Shown: positions 45,887 to 58,434 of the stretch, piece after piece | Position numbering within the stretch: the first letter of the stretch is position 1 | Layout of the letters: each line of letters begins with the position of its first letter | Source: Mytilus galloprovincialis | Lineage: Eukaryota; Mollusca; Bivalvia; Mytilida; Mytilidae | DNA length: 64,000 bases | Direction: 5' to 3' | Assembly (NCBI RefSeq): GCF_965363235.1 | Contig: NC_134843.1 | Coordinates: 93,157,795-93,221,794, forward strand | Program-made: the position numbers and the translations under genes | Notes under the pieces: model-generated | What the model was told of the DNA's origin: nothing | Database searches by the model: none | What the model saw: the letters and a program-made list of their open reading frames with translations, nothing else

Positions 45887-46053
45887 GCCCGGGTTTCATT
45901 ATCTTTCATGTTGACTGGTACTTCCACGTTTCTAGGTGGTACTTTTCAATTTATTCCATGAATATCTTATATAAAAATTCCTACATTTAGGCGGTACTTG
46001 TCATAGCATAGGAGGGTAAAAGTACCGGGTACCGCCTCCTAATGAAGGCCTGG
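45887..46053. mobile_element. Small inverted-repeat insertion, 167 bp
   Basis: Starts GCCCGGGTTTCATTA and ends with the complement of CCAGGCCTTCATTA. AGT lies on both sides. The parental element reads without a gap across it (compare 24680-24700 reversed). Interior has 'ggtacttccacg', 'ggtggtacttttc', 'aggcggtacttgtc' blocks. Confidence 0.6.
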
Positions 46054-46110
46054 AGTGGGGCATCCGTGTACTACATGTACTATGGACACATTCTTGTTTT
46101 TATTATAATT

Positions 46111-46754
46111 CATCTATATCTTCAATTGTTACAAAATTAAAGAAACAATTAAAGAAGGTTGCACTGATTTACAAATACTGCTTTCCTATTCAGATGGACA
46201 GAGTGAACTAAGAAGATTTCTGTATAATTACTTTGGTCAGAGTCTTTGATAGTCTTTGTTTGTATGTACATGTAGTACCAAATGTTAACACAGTAATTCT
46301 AACATGACGTCCTTCAAACGCTTTGAGTACACACCTGTGGTAAATTATGAATATATTGCCAGGGCTGTTCCGATCTTACTCCCACGTCATATGCTTTTTT
46401 TATGAATGAGGTACCCAACGTCATCATTGACGTAAAGATTATAAGCATTTTACGGGAAATTACACGCTTGAGAAACTGAAAATCATCACAAGGAAACGTA
46501 AACAAACTATGCTAAAATGTGGTATAAGCCAAATTTTTTTTATATAGATAAGACATAAAAGTCAATTATCATTTAAATTCGTCCAAAACTATCTAAATAC
46601 GTCATTACGAGCATGTCAATAATTCAGTTTGTTCCGTTCTTTTACGCCAATTTAAAAGTACGTTTATTTATGGCAACGGCAAATATTTGCCTCCACCTAG
46701 AGTGCTTCGATGCAAAAGAATTGCCGTATTTGTCCTATTAGCAATGATTAGAAT
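46111..46754. other. No gene seen
   Basis: AT-rich with scattered CpG. No supported exon or repeat boundary. Confidence 0.4.
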
Positions 46755-46756
46755 CG

Positions 46757-47690
46757 AAATAATTCATGGGGGCTTGAATATATCGTGATTTTACCACGAG
46801 TTGTTTCTTTATGCCGATATTTTACCCCTCGTTGTCATAAAGGGCCAACCCGTGGTAAAATCACAATTTATCATATACTTAGACTAAATAACATATGATT
46901 TTTACTGTATGATAATAACATTAAATTAACGTAAACTCCATATTTTACGAATTGGTGCTTAGCGGGCTGATATGAAAAGTTTATCACATGCTTGGATTAT
47001 TATCGCATGCCTTTCCGTAACGTTATCACATGGCATTCCGGTGATACTCGGTAAATTCCGGAAAATACACCTCAATGCTACGTTTTCAGTGAAAAACATT
47101 ACAAAGTAGTGTACAAAACAATTATTTGAATACTGGAAAGTAAATTGTGTAAAATAATAAAATTGAATTAAAAAAAAAAAAAAAATTAAATAAATGCATT
47201 TTTTAAGTTTTCTGAAACATAATTTAGAAAGTTACTTTAAAAAAGTTGACTTTTCCAAACAATGTTCATTATGTATATTGTTGAATTATTATTTTTTTTG
47301 TCGATTCGTCCAAATTAAAATGTGTGGGTTTTTTTTCTCTGTTGAGGCATATGATCGAAAGATTTCATATTGAATGTATCAAATTTTGGGTCCGACGTCC
47401 GTGAACTTTTTATTCTTTCAACTTCTTTTCGGGAACCATGTAAAAGGATCAATATATGAATCTGTTATTTTTTTTCTCTACTGTTGAAGCATATGATAAA
47501 AAGATCATAACATGTCATTTTTCATATCGCATGTATTATCAGCCCTCGGTCAATATCAGCCCTCGGTCAATATCAGCCCTCGAGCCATGCGGCTCTTGGG
47601 CTGATATTGAACCTAGGGCTGATAATACATGCGATATGAAAAATGACATGTAATAATCTGATAATATTCAAGTCCCCATGAATTATTATA
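46757..47690. mobile_element. Inverted-repeat element holding two foldbacks
   Basis: 'aataattcatgggggcttga' at 46757-46783 is mirrored at 47663-47690 ('tcaagtccccatgaattatt'). Inside are a hairpin at 46785-46865 ('gtgattttaccacgagttg' against 'caacccgtggtaaaatcac') and the near-perfect foldback at 47511-47650. No coding region. The target duplication is not clear. Confidence 0.55.
47511..47650. repeat. Foldback with perfect 36-bp arms
   Basis: Positions 47511-47546 and 47615-47650 are exact inverted copies ('catgtcatttttcatatcgc' onward). The loop holds three 'aatatcagccctcg' repeats and their inverted partner 'gggctgatattga'. Confidence 0.88.
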
Positions 47691-47700
47691 GTATTAATGA

Positions 47701-47859
47701 ATGGGTGTTTTTATAATGGCCCTGTTATATGTCCAAGGTCTGTAATAATGGTAGAGGAAGTCTGTAATGGCCCGAGGCAACGCCGAGGGCTATTACAGAC
47801 ATCCGAGGCCATTATTACTGACCGAGGACATATAACAGGGCCATTATAAAAACACCCAT
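47701..47859. repeat. Foldback with 33-bp arms
   Basis: 'atgggtgtttttataatggc' to 'tatatgtcc' (47701-47734) is mirrored at 47827-47859. Inner parts also pair ('gtaataatgg' with 'ccattattac', 'gcccgaggcaacgccgaggg' around the centre). Confidence 0.85.
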
Positions 47860-48216
47860 TACTTAATACATTTATTAACCAACTGAACAAAAGTGTATGT
47901 GTTGCTGCTAACTTGATGTACTGTCTTACTCTTTTAAGTTTAAACAAAATAATTTGTACTTTACCATTATAAAGCTTTTAAATATACCAAATATCCAAGA
48001 TATTAAGTTGAAAGAGATATGTGTTAAAAAACAGGATGAACAGTGATCCCTTTATATGTTTTTTTAATGTTGGTTGCTGGTTACTAAATTAAATAAAATA
48101 CAAAAAGGTATTATACTCTTTACAACTTAAGTTTTATTAACTTTATTAAAAACCCTAAGTTTTATTAACTTTATTAAAAACCCTAACAGGGCTTAATACA
48201 GACAAACTGCATTAAT

Positions 48217-48394
48217 ACAGGGCCATTACAGAAAAAACAGGGCCATTACAGAAAAACAGGGCCAATACAGAAAAAACAGGGCCATTACAGAAAAACAGGG
48301 CCATTACAGAAAAAAACAGGGCCATTACAGAAAAACAGGGCCATTACAGAAAAAAAACAGGGCCATTACAGAAAAACAGGGCCATTACAGAAAA
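48217..48394. repeat. ~20-bp tandem array 'CAGGGCCATTACAGAAAA', nine copies
   Basis: Units alternate in length (about 19 and 21 bp) because the A-run alternates, giving a two-unit rhythm. The core 'acagggccatta' is the same string found in the arm of the foldback at 47827-47859. Confidence 0.88.
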
Positions 48395-49142
48395 TAAGTT
48401 ATTCTAATAAACAGTCACTTTTGGCAATAATGCACTTAGTTGGTTAATAATTCTTAATTAACATATGATTTGTTCTCCACTGATTACCTTAAGTATCACT
48501 TTGACCTGTAGGTTTCAATTGAAGAAAAGGGGGGAAATTATACAATATATAAATCCATATGCAAAAAACTAATTTCATATAACATGTTCAGTTTTGTAAA
48601 TCAAATGGAAAGCTTAGGATTTTCCAGATTTTTGTTGCCTTTTGTGGCTCACATATAATCTCACACTTCCTATTTTAATAAAAATCAATGTTCTTTTGAA
48701 AAGATCTATGTCTCTAATGCATGAATAACTAGATAGAAAAAGTATTGATTTTTTATCTCCGTCTAAATATAGACTAGTGGTAAATAGCTTTAGGTTAGAG
48801 CTAGTGTACTCTTGTTGGCTAGGTCATTTGAGTTTAATGTTGGGTTTTTTAGCTATTTAACTTCAGATATACATAATACTGTTATCAATCATTCTTAAAA
48901 TATGTTGTTTTGTAAATATTTGAAATACTATATTCTTTATCATTTAGATACATGTATGTATAAAATGATTCCTACAACAAAGAAAATTTTTCAAATAAAT
49001 GGTGTATTAATTACAATAGGTACACACAATCATGACAATGTACTAATATGACATGTTACATAACATATTGATTATTAAATTGTAACTCTACATGGTGTAG
49101 CTAACAAAAACAAATAACCATTTTTATTTTTAGTACATTTTT
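48395..49142. other. No gene seen
   Basis: AT-rich spacer or intron without a recognised repeat or exon. Confidence 0.4.
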
Positions 49143-49275
49143 TATGCCCCACGTAGGGGCATTACACATGTATGTTTTTGGTCTATGCATTTGTCTGTTT
49201 GTCTGTCCGTCTGTCTGTCCCACTTCTAGTTAAAATTTTCAGTCAAGGTATTTTTTGATGGTCTTTTTAGTTTAA
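49143..49275 (+). repeat. Truncated copy of the 'CCCCACCTACGATAGT' element
   Basis: 'tatgccccacgtaggggcat', a GTCTGTCCGTCTGTCTGTCC stretch and 'gtcaaggtattttttgatgg' follow the start of the element at 43271, then homology stops. Confidence 0.65.
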
Positions 49276-49857
49276 AAACTGACTCCAGGTATACTGTTGT
49301 AAAGGCTATTTATGATAAAGACTGTTTATGACCTTGATATGTGTTTTCAAGAATGCTATCTTGTTGCAGACAAAATACCTGACATTTGATTTGTTCATAT
49401 CCATTTTATACAAAATACATGAGATTTCCTAGTACTGTTAACTGTAACTGAGACAGAAATAGTGTAGATTATTAAATGTACTTCCTAAATGTTTAAAAAG
49501 GAATAATATATACATATCACAAACAAGACACATGTATCTTAAACAAAACAGTTTTCTAGCACTGGTCATAAACGTTATCATCATGATATAAAGGACCCTT
49601 TCTCAATGATAAATGTTTTATTAATCATGTCAAGAAAACATCATACTGATCATAATCCCACTAACCTATTGAAAAAATGACATAAATTTGGTGTATAACT
49701 ATCCAAAATGGCAGTTAATGGACTTTTCCTAAAAAACATCTTGATAAACTATGATACAAATTGAACATCAGAAATGCTCAAAACCTGAAATTTGAAAACC
49801 AAGGAATGTAAAAGACTATAAAGTAGTATATTCAAAGTTAAATTGTTTTTATTTCAG

Positions 49858-50020
49858 ATGAAATATACAAGAAACAAGAAAAGAGTTGGAGTTTGTTTAC
49901 TGTCAACGTATCAATGTATAAAAACCTAATACGACGAAACAAGGGGTCTGCATGCCGTCTCTACAATACACAGTGTTCCCATTCTTGGATATGTCTGACA
50001 AAAAATCGCCTCCTAGAAAG
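49858..50020 (+). CDS. Exon with start codon of an unidentified gene
   Basis: Acceptor 'tgtttttatttcag' ends at 49857 and donor AAG|GTGGGT begins at 50021. The exon opens with an upstream ORF (49858-49929, 23 codons and a stop). The main ATG at 49952 starts MPSLQYTVFPFLDMSDKK, then SPPRK, open to the donor in phase 0. It fits a first coding exon after a 5' leader exon, perhaps that ending at 31473. If it joins the phase-0 exon at 63917, the protein goes on with EKPIFVRTPQSENK. I do not recognise the gene; the basic, Ser/Pro-rich start suggests a nuclear protein, which is only a guess. MSDKK could be an alternative start 13 codons on. Confidence 0.5.
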
Positions 50021-50139
50021 GTGGGTATTGATGAAGATTTTCTGAAGGTTGTACTTTTTGAGAAGTTTGTGTTCATTTAACTGATATTTTTACCCTGTTC
50101 TATATCATAGGGATTCTTATTTATGATAATTCTATTTCT

Positions 50140-51582
50140 AGATCTAAATGAGTTGAAATAGGTTTATTGGTATTTTATATCAGATTCCTTTTTCTAAGTT
50201 TAAGATCTAGAGCTAAATGGTATACATGGTATAATAGGTTTATTGGTATTTTATATAAGATTCCTTCTAAGTTTAAGATCTAGAACTAAATGGTATACAT
50301 GGTATAATTGGTTTATTGATATTTTATATCAGATTCCATCTAAGTTTAAGATCTAGAGCTAAATGAGTTAAAATAGGTTTATTGGTATTTTATATCAGAT
50401 TCCTTCTAAGTTTAAGATCTAGAGCTAAATGGTATACATGGTATAATAGGTTTATTGGTATTTTATATAAGATTCCTTCAAAGTTTAAGATCTAGAACTA
50501 AATGAGGTATAATTGGTTTATTGGTATTTTATATAAGATTCCTTCTAAGTTTAAGATCTAGAACTAAATGAGGTATAATAGGTTTATTGGTATTTTATAT
50601 AAGATTCCTTCTAAGTTTAAGATCTAGAGCTGAATGAGGTATAATTGGTTTATTGGTATTTTATATAAGATTCCTTCTAAGTTTAAGATCTAGAGCTGAA
50701 TGAGGTATAATAGGTTTATTGGTATTTTATATAAGATTCCTTCTAAGTTTAAGATCTAGAACTAAATGAGGTATAATAGGTTTATTGGTATTTTATATAA
50801 GATTCCTTCTAAGTTTAAGATCTAGAGCTGAATGAGGTATAATTGGTTTATTGGTATTTTATATAAGATTCCTTCTAAGTTTAAGATCTAGAACTAAATG
50901 AGGTATAATAGATTTATTGGTATTTTATATAAGATTCCTTCTAAGTTTAAGATCTAGAGCTGAATGAGGTATAATAGGTTTATTGGTATTTTATATAAGA
51001 TTCCTTCTAAGTTTAAGATCTAGAACTAAATGAGGTATAATAGGTTTATTGGTATTTTATATAAGATTCCTTCTAAGTTTAAGATCTAGAGCTGAATGAG
51101 GTATAATTGGTTTATTGGTATTTTATATAAGATTCCTTCTAAGTTTAAGATCTAGAACTAAATGAGGTATAATAGGTTTATTGGTATTTTATATAAGATT
51201 CCTTCTAAGTTTAAGATCTAGAACTAAATGAGGTATAATAGGTTTATTGGTATTTTATATAAGATTCCTTCTAAGTTTAAGATCTAGAGCTGAATGAGGT
51301 ATAATTGGTTTATTGGTATTTTATATAAGATTCCTTCTAAGTTTAAGATCTAGAACTAAATGAGGTATAATAGGTTTATTGGTATTTTATATAAGATTCC
51401 TTCTAAGTTTAAGATCTAGAACTAAATGAGGTATAATAGGTTTATTGGTATTTTATATAAGATTCCTTCTAAGTTTAAGATCTAGAGCTGAATGAGGTAT
51501 AATTGGTTTATTGGTATTTTATATAAGATTCCTTCTAAGTTTAAGATCTAGAACTAAATGAGGTATAATAGGTTTATTGGTA
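50140..51582. repeat. 66-bp satellite array, left block
   Basis: Unit 'ggtataataggtttattggt' - 'attttatataagattccttc' - 'taagtttaagatctagaact' - 'aaatga'. The first few units (50140-50500) vary in length and sequence; later ones are regular at 66 bp, about 22 in all. All six frames contain stops, so it is not coding. Same array as 52326-57148. Confidence 0.96.
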
Positions 51583-52325
51583 TCTATAATACTAAAATTA
51601 CGAGGTCCAATTTGTTAGCCGTCATCACGTAAAAACGACGAATCACAGAATTCAACTTTATATATAACTAATATAGTACAAAGGTGTAGATTAAAAATTA
51701 CACCACTCCAGGCCCTTTTGTTTTCCATGTAATTAATATTGCCAATAATTAAGAAGTTCCGAGTCGAGTCCGCTACCGATACCAATAGTATAGTTACCTG
51801 TTACCTATTACCTTATCTGTATGTTCCGCATCTGACAGGCGCACCACCAAACGTTGTATTCAGGATTAATATGCTATATACACGGGTCATAACCACAGGG
51901 TTGACACTACTAAATTGTCAAATTGTTACCTATTGTAGTATTTTAATCAGTAACACTTTCTAAGATAACAATACGAATACTAAAAATCTGGACTAAAAAT
52001 AAGGCGTATAGGTACAGTTTTCAATTTGTTAGTGGGCATGACGTAAAACAGCGAAGCAAAGAATTCAACTTTATTTATAACTTATATAGGACAATGCTGT
52101 TGATTAAAAAATACTCCATTCCAGGACCTTTTGTTTTCCAAATAATTAATATCATTGTTTCAGTTCGACGGGTTCAAACAGAAAGACTTGAAAGCAGAGA
52201 AAAACTGTGTATCTTATAATCGGCATGACTTTATCAGATGACAATACTAATACTAAAATAAGGCTTGCGCATAGTTATATACTTTAATTCAGTCACGGAC
52301 CCGTGATATCACGGGTGTGTTCTAG
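51583..52325 (+). mobile_element. Non-autonomous Helitron inserted in the satellite
   Basis: Starts TC (TCTATAATACTAAAATTACG) and ends CTAG. A hairpin, ACCCGTGATATCACGGGT, lies 5 bases before the CTAG. The flanks ATTGGTA and TTTTATATAAG join to give the exact satellite unit, so it went in between A and T with no target duplication. These are the defining marks of Helitrons. 743 bp, no Rep or helicase frame, so mobilised in trans. Confidence 0.92.
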
Positions 52326-55300
52326 TTTTATATAAGATTCCTTCTAAGTTTAAGATCTAGAACTAAATGAGGTATAATAGGTTTATTGGTATTTTATATA
52401 AGATTCCTTCTAAGTTTAAGATCTAGAGCTGAATGAGGTATAATTGGTTTATTGGTATTTTATATAAGATTCCTTCTAAGTTTAAGATCTAGAGCTGAAT
52501 GAGGTATAATTGGTTTATTGGTATTTTATATAAGATTCCTTCTAAGTTTAAGATCTAGAACTAAATGAGGTATAATAGGTTTATTGGTATTTTATATAAG
52601 ATTCCTTCTAAGTTTAAGATCTAGAACTAAATGAGGTATAATAGGTTTATTGGTATTTTATATAAGATTCCTTCTAAGTTTAAGATCTAGAACTAAATGA
52701 GGTATAATAGGTTTATTGGTATTTTATATAAGATTCCTTCTAAGTTTAAGATCTAAACTAAATGAGGTATAATAGGTTTATTGGTATTTTATATAAGATT
52801 CCTTCTCAGTTTAAGATCTAGAACTAAATGAGGTATAATAGGTTTATTGGTATTTTATATAAGATTCCTTCTAAGTTTAAGATCTAGAACTAAATGAGGT
52901 ATAATAGGTTTATTGGTATTTTATATAAGATTCCTTCTAAGTTTAAGATCTAGAACTAAATGAGGTATAATAGGTTTATTGGTATTTTATATAAGATTCC
53001 TTCTAAGTTTAAGATCTAGAACTAAATGAGGTATAATAGGTTTATTGGTATTTTATATAAGATTCCTTCTCAGTTTAAGATCTAGAACTAAATGAGGTAT
53101 AATAGGTTTATTGGTATTTTATATAAGATTCCTTCTAAGTTTAAGATCTAGAACTAAATGAGGTATAATAGGTTTATTGGTATTTTATATAAGATTCCTT
53201 CTAAGTTTAAGATCTAGAACTAAATGAGGTATAATAGGTTTATTGGTATTTTATATAAGATTCCTTCTAAGTTTAAGATCTAGAACTAAATGAGGTATAA
53301 TAGGTTTATTGGTATTTTATATAAGATTCCTTCTCAGTTTAAGATCTAGAACTAAATGAGGTATAATAGGTTTATTGGTATTTTATATAAGATTCCTTCT
53401 AAGTTTAAGATCTAGAACTAAATGAGGTATAATAGGTTTATTGGTATTTTATATAAGATTCCTTCTAAGTTTAAGATCTAGAACTAAATGAGGTATAATA
53501 GGTTTATTGGTATTTTATATAAGATTCCTTCTCAGTTTAAGATCTAGAACTAAATGAGGTATAATAGGTTTATTGGTATTTTATATAAGATTCCTTCTAA
53601 GTTTAAGATCTAGAACTAAATGAGGTATAATAGGTTTATTGGTATTTTATATAAGATTCCTTCTAAGTTTAAGATCTAGAACTAAATGAGGTATAATAGG
53701 TTTATTGGTATTTTATATAAGATTCCTTCTAAGTTTAAGATCTAGAACTAAATGAGGTATAATAGGTTTATTGGTATTTTATATAAGATTCCTTCTAAGT
53801 TTAAGATCTAGAACTAAATGAGGTATAATTGGTTTATTGGTATTTTATATAAGATTCCTTCTCAGTTTAAGATCTAGAACTAAATGAGGTATAATAGGTT
53901 TATTGGTATTTTATATAAGATTCCTTCTAAGTTTAAGATCTAGAGCTGAATGAGGTATAATAGGTTTATTGGTATTTTATATAAGATTCCTTCTAAGTTT
54001 AAGATCTAGAACTAAATGAGGTATAATAGGTTTATTGGTATTTTATATAAGATTCCTTCTCAGTTTAAGATCTAGAACTAAATGAGGTATAATAGGTTTA
54101 TTGGTATTTTATATAAGATTCCTTCTAAGTTTAAGATCTAGAACTAAATGAGGTATAATAGGTTTATTGGTATTTTATATAAGATTCCTTCTAAGTTTAA
54201 GATCTAGAACTAAATGAGGTATAATAGGTTTATTGGTATTTTATATAAGATTCCTTCTAAGTTTAAGATCTAGAACTAAATGAGGTATAATAGGTTTATT
54301 GGTATTTTATATAAGATTCCGTCTAAGTTTAAGATCTAGAACTAAATGAGGTATAATAGGTTTATTGGTATTTTATATAAGATTCCTTCTAAGTTTAAGA
54401 TCTAGAACTAAATGAGGTATAATTGGTTTATTGGTATTTTATATAAGATTCCTTCTCAGTTTAAGATCTAGAACTAAATGAGGTATAATAGGTTTATTGG
54501 TATTTTATATAAGATTCCTTCTAAGTTTAAGATCTAGAACTAAATGAGGTATAATAGGTTTATTGGTATTTTATATAAGATTCCTTCTAAGTTTAAGATC
54601 TAGAACTAAATGAGGTATAATAGGTTTATTGGTATTTTATATAAGATTCCTTCTAAGTTTAAGATCTAGAACTAAATGAGGTATAATAGGTTTATTGGTA
54701 TTTTATATAAGATTCCTTCTAAGTTTAAGATCTAGAACTAAATGAGGTATAATTGGTTTATTGGTATTTTATATAAGATTCCTTCTCAGTTTAAGATCTA
54801 GAACTAAATGAGGTATAATAGGTTTATTGGTATTTTATATAAGATTCCTTCTAAGTTTAAGATCTAGAGCTGAATGAGGTATAATAGGTTTATTGGTATT
54901 TTATATAAGATTCCTTCTAAGTTTAAGATCTAGAACTAAATGAGGTATAATAGGTTTATTGGTATTTTATATAAGATTCCTTCTCAGTTTAAGATCTAGA
55001 ACTAAATGAGGTATAATAGGTTTATTGGTATTTTATATAAGATTCCTTCTAAGTTTAAGATCTAGAACTAAATGAGGTATAATAGGTTTATTGGTATTTT
55101 ATATAAGATTCCTTCTAAGTTTAAGATCTAGAACTAAATGAGGTATAATAGGTTTATTGGTATTTTATATAAGATTCCTTCTAAGTTTAAGATCTAGAAC
55201 TAAATGAGGTATAATAGGTTTATTGGTATTTTATATAAGATTCCGTCTAAGTTTAAGATCTAGAACTAAATGAGGTATAATAGGTTTATTGGTATTTTAT

Positions 55301-57148
55301 ATAAGATTCCTTCTAAGTTTAAGATCTAGAACTAAATGAGGTATAATTGGTTTATTGGTATTTTATATAAGATTCCTTCTCAGTTTAAGATCTAGAACTA
55401 AATGAGATATAATAGGTTTATTGGTATTTTATATAAGATTCCGTCTAAGTTTAAGATCTAGAACTAAATGAGGTATAATAGGTTTATTGGTATTTTATAT
55501 AAGATTCCTTCTAAGTTTAAGATCTAGAGCTGAATGAGGTATAATTGGTTTATTGGTATTTTATATAAGATTCCTTCTCAGTTTAAGATCTAGAACTAAA
55601 TGAGGTATAATAGGTTTATTGGTATTTTATATAAGATTCCTTCTAAGTTTAAGATCTAGAGCTGAATGAGGTATAATAGGTTTATTGGTATTTTATATAA
55701 GATTCCTTCTAAGTTTAAGATCTAGAACTAAATGAGGTATAATAGGTTTATTGGTATTTTATATAAGATTCCTTCTCAGTTTAAGATCTAGAACTAAATG
55801 AGGTATAATAGGTTTATTGGTATTTTATATAAGATTCCTTCTAAGTTTAAGATCTAGAACTAAATGAGGTATAATAGGTTTATTGGTATTTTATATAAGA
55901 TTCCTTCTAAGTTTAAGATCTAGAACTAAATGAGGTATAATAGGTTTATTGGTATTTTATATAAGATTCCTTCTAAGTTTAAGATCTAGAACTAAATGAG
56001 GTATAATAGGTTTATTGGTATTTTATATAAGATTCCTTCTCAGTTTAAGATCTAGAACTAAATGAGGTATAATAGGTTTATTGGTATTTTATATAAGATT
56101 CCTTCTAAGTTTAAGATCTAGAACTAAATGAGGTATAATAGGTTTATTGGTATTTTATATAAGATTCCTTCTAAGTTTAAGATCTAGAACTAAATGAGGT
56201 ATAATAGGTTTATTGGTATTTTATATAAGATTCCTTCTCAGTTTAAGATCTAGAACTAAATGAGGTATAATAGGTTTATTGGTATTTTATATAAGATTCC
56301 TTCTAAGTTTAAGATCTAGAACTAAATGAGGTATAATAGGTTTATTGGTATTTTATATAAGATTCCTTCTAAGTTTAAGATCTAGAACTAAATGAGGTAT
56401 AATAGGTTTATTGGTATTTTATATAAGATTCCTTCTAAGTTTAAGATCTAGAACTAAATGAGGTATAATAGGTTTATTGGTATTTTATATAAGATTCCTT
56501 CTAAGTTTAAGATCTAGAACTAAATGAGGTATAATTGGTTTATTGGTATTTTATATAAGATTCCTTCTCAGTTTAAGATCTAGAACTAAATGAGGTATAA
56601 TAGGTTTATTGGTATTTTATATAAGATTCCTTCTAAGTTTAAGATCTAGAGCTGAATGAGGTATAATAGGTTTATTGGTATTTTATATAAGATTCCTTCT
56701 AAGTTTAAGATCTAGAACTAAATGAGGTATAATAGGTTTATTGGTATTTTATATAAGATTCCTTCTCAGTTTAAGATCTAGAACTAAATGAGGTATAATA
56801 GGTTTATTGGTATTTTATATAAGATTCCTTCTAAGTTTAAGATCTAGAACTAAATGAGGTATAATAGGTTTATTGGTATTTTATATAAGATTCCTTCTAA
56901 GTTTAAGATCTAGAACTAAATGAGGTATAATAGGTTTATTGGTATTTTATATAAGATTCCTTCTAAGTTTAAGATCTAGAACTAAATGAGGTATAATAGG
57001 TTTATTGGTATTTTATATAAGATTCCGTCTAAGTTTAAGATCTAGAACTAAATGAGGTATAATAGGTTTATTGGTATTTTATATAAGATTCCTTCTAAGT
57101 TTAAGATCTAGAACTAAATGAGGTATAATTGGTTTATTGGTATTTTAA
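52326..57148. repeat. 66-bp satellite array, right block, with higher-order structure
   Basis: About 73 units of 66 bp, highly uniform. Variant marks: 'ttctcagttt' for 'ttctaagttt', 'gagctgaatg' for 'gaactaaatg', 'aattgg' for 'aatagg', 'ccgtct' for 'ccttct'. The 'cag' marks fall at 53527, 53857, 54055, 54451, 54781, 54979, 55375 and beyond, giving spacings of 5, 3 and 6 units twice in a row. This defines a 14-unit, 924-bp block that is repeated, and again in part from 56563. Confidence 0.96.
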
Positions 57149-58129
57149 GGTATATGTGAATGATCAGGTTATTAGCTCATTAATTATATATATGTGGGTA
57201 ACCATCAAACCTATCCCTAACAGGATATTGATAGGTCTGTTTTGTGTTTGAACAATGCACAGTTTACAAATGTTTATCATTGTAAATAGATAAATTTTAA
57301 CTTAAGTATTATTTACATGTTAATGATTTGTACATGTTATTGACACATTTTCCACACCTGTGTCGAATTCTCAGTAAATTACAGGTGTTTGTCATCGTGG
57401 TATATAATGACAGGTGTTTTGTAAAAAAGCATGTATAATTCCCCTTAATCAGGTCTACACATTATAAAGCATTACATTTTAGTAAGTTTTAAATTGGTAC
57501 CCTGTACTGCTTGCTTTAAAATACACATTCTCAATTTTACCTAAAAAATGAAAGTATTTTATTGATATACATGATAAATGTGTATTTTCATTTAAAATAA
57601 TTATCCTTAAAACCTTATTTTTTCTTATGATTTTTTTTATGCAGTTAAGCTGCATTATGCGAGCACCCTAGATTTGTGTTCTACCCAATAAATCCTGAAA
57701 TACTTGCCATTGTTATTATCTAGCTTGTTACTATGTTATATATAACTAATTGAACACTTTTTTAATACTTTTTTATTCTGGATTACAAAAAAAATGACCA
57801 GAAAAACCTTAAATGATCGTCGATTTATCCAAAAGTTTTAAAGTTACACATAGGAAGTAGTGCTTATTAAAAATCCTTGTGTAGTTCATTATGACTTGTG
57901 CTTTTAGCTAAGATGTCAAAGAACAATTGTATGAAATATTTAATCGCCGAAAATCTCTGAAGACAAGCAGTTTTAGATTTCCCAAATGACAAAAGTCGTA
58001 GGAATATTGTTTGTCATCAATACGTAGTACAACTACGTCAGTAGTCTATTATATAATTCAACTGTTCATGCTGTTGGCGGCAATTTCAAATTAGAAAAAG
58101 AAATTTTCGTAGCTTTTCAATTTGGAGGC
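57149..58129. other. No gene seen
   Basis: AT-rich DNA after the satellite, probable intron. No repeat boundary or exon recognised. Confidence 0.4.
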
Positions 58130-58434
58130 AGGTGAGCAAATTAGCGGTGGTCCGAGACCTTCCACTTTTGCAAGCGGAATTTCGACTAGGATAGTTGGTT
58201 TCTAGCTACGCCCGACGTAGTTGCCTTACATTTGAAAGAAAATAAGAAATTACTTTGCAAACCTTTTCACCATGTTCACCAAAGTCTCCAATTAAACGAG
58301 CTAAACACTTATTTTTATCATTATTTTTCATGACGGCGATATTCATTTTGTTCAACCGCTAGCTTTATACAGAAAATAGCCGACAAATATTGTATAAATT
58401 CGAGTAAAATCATATCCTGATTGACAAAAACAAC

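Larger units (their letters stand above)
43271..46110 (+). mobile_element. 'CCCCACCTACGATAGT' element, heavily interrupted
   Basis: Plus-strand copy of the element at 24656-24963. The start is at 43271-43340; 43345-43460 and 43505-43620 are a partial internal duplication; the rest appears only after 45812 ('aaatgccaaattagagtttt', 'gatagtgtgagt') and after 46053 ('agtggggcatccgtgtac'). Two insertions explain the gaps: 43626-45811 and 45887-46053. Confidence 0.7.

Noticed and set aside
52326-57148. CRISPR-like appearance of the regular array
   Set aside because: Units are contiguous with no unique spacers, and the DNA is clearly animal nuclear. It is a satellite.
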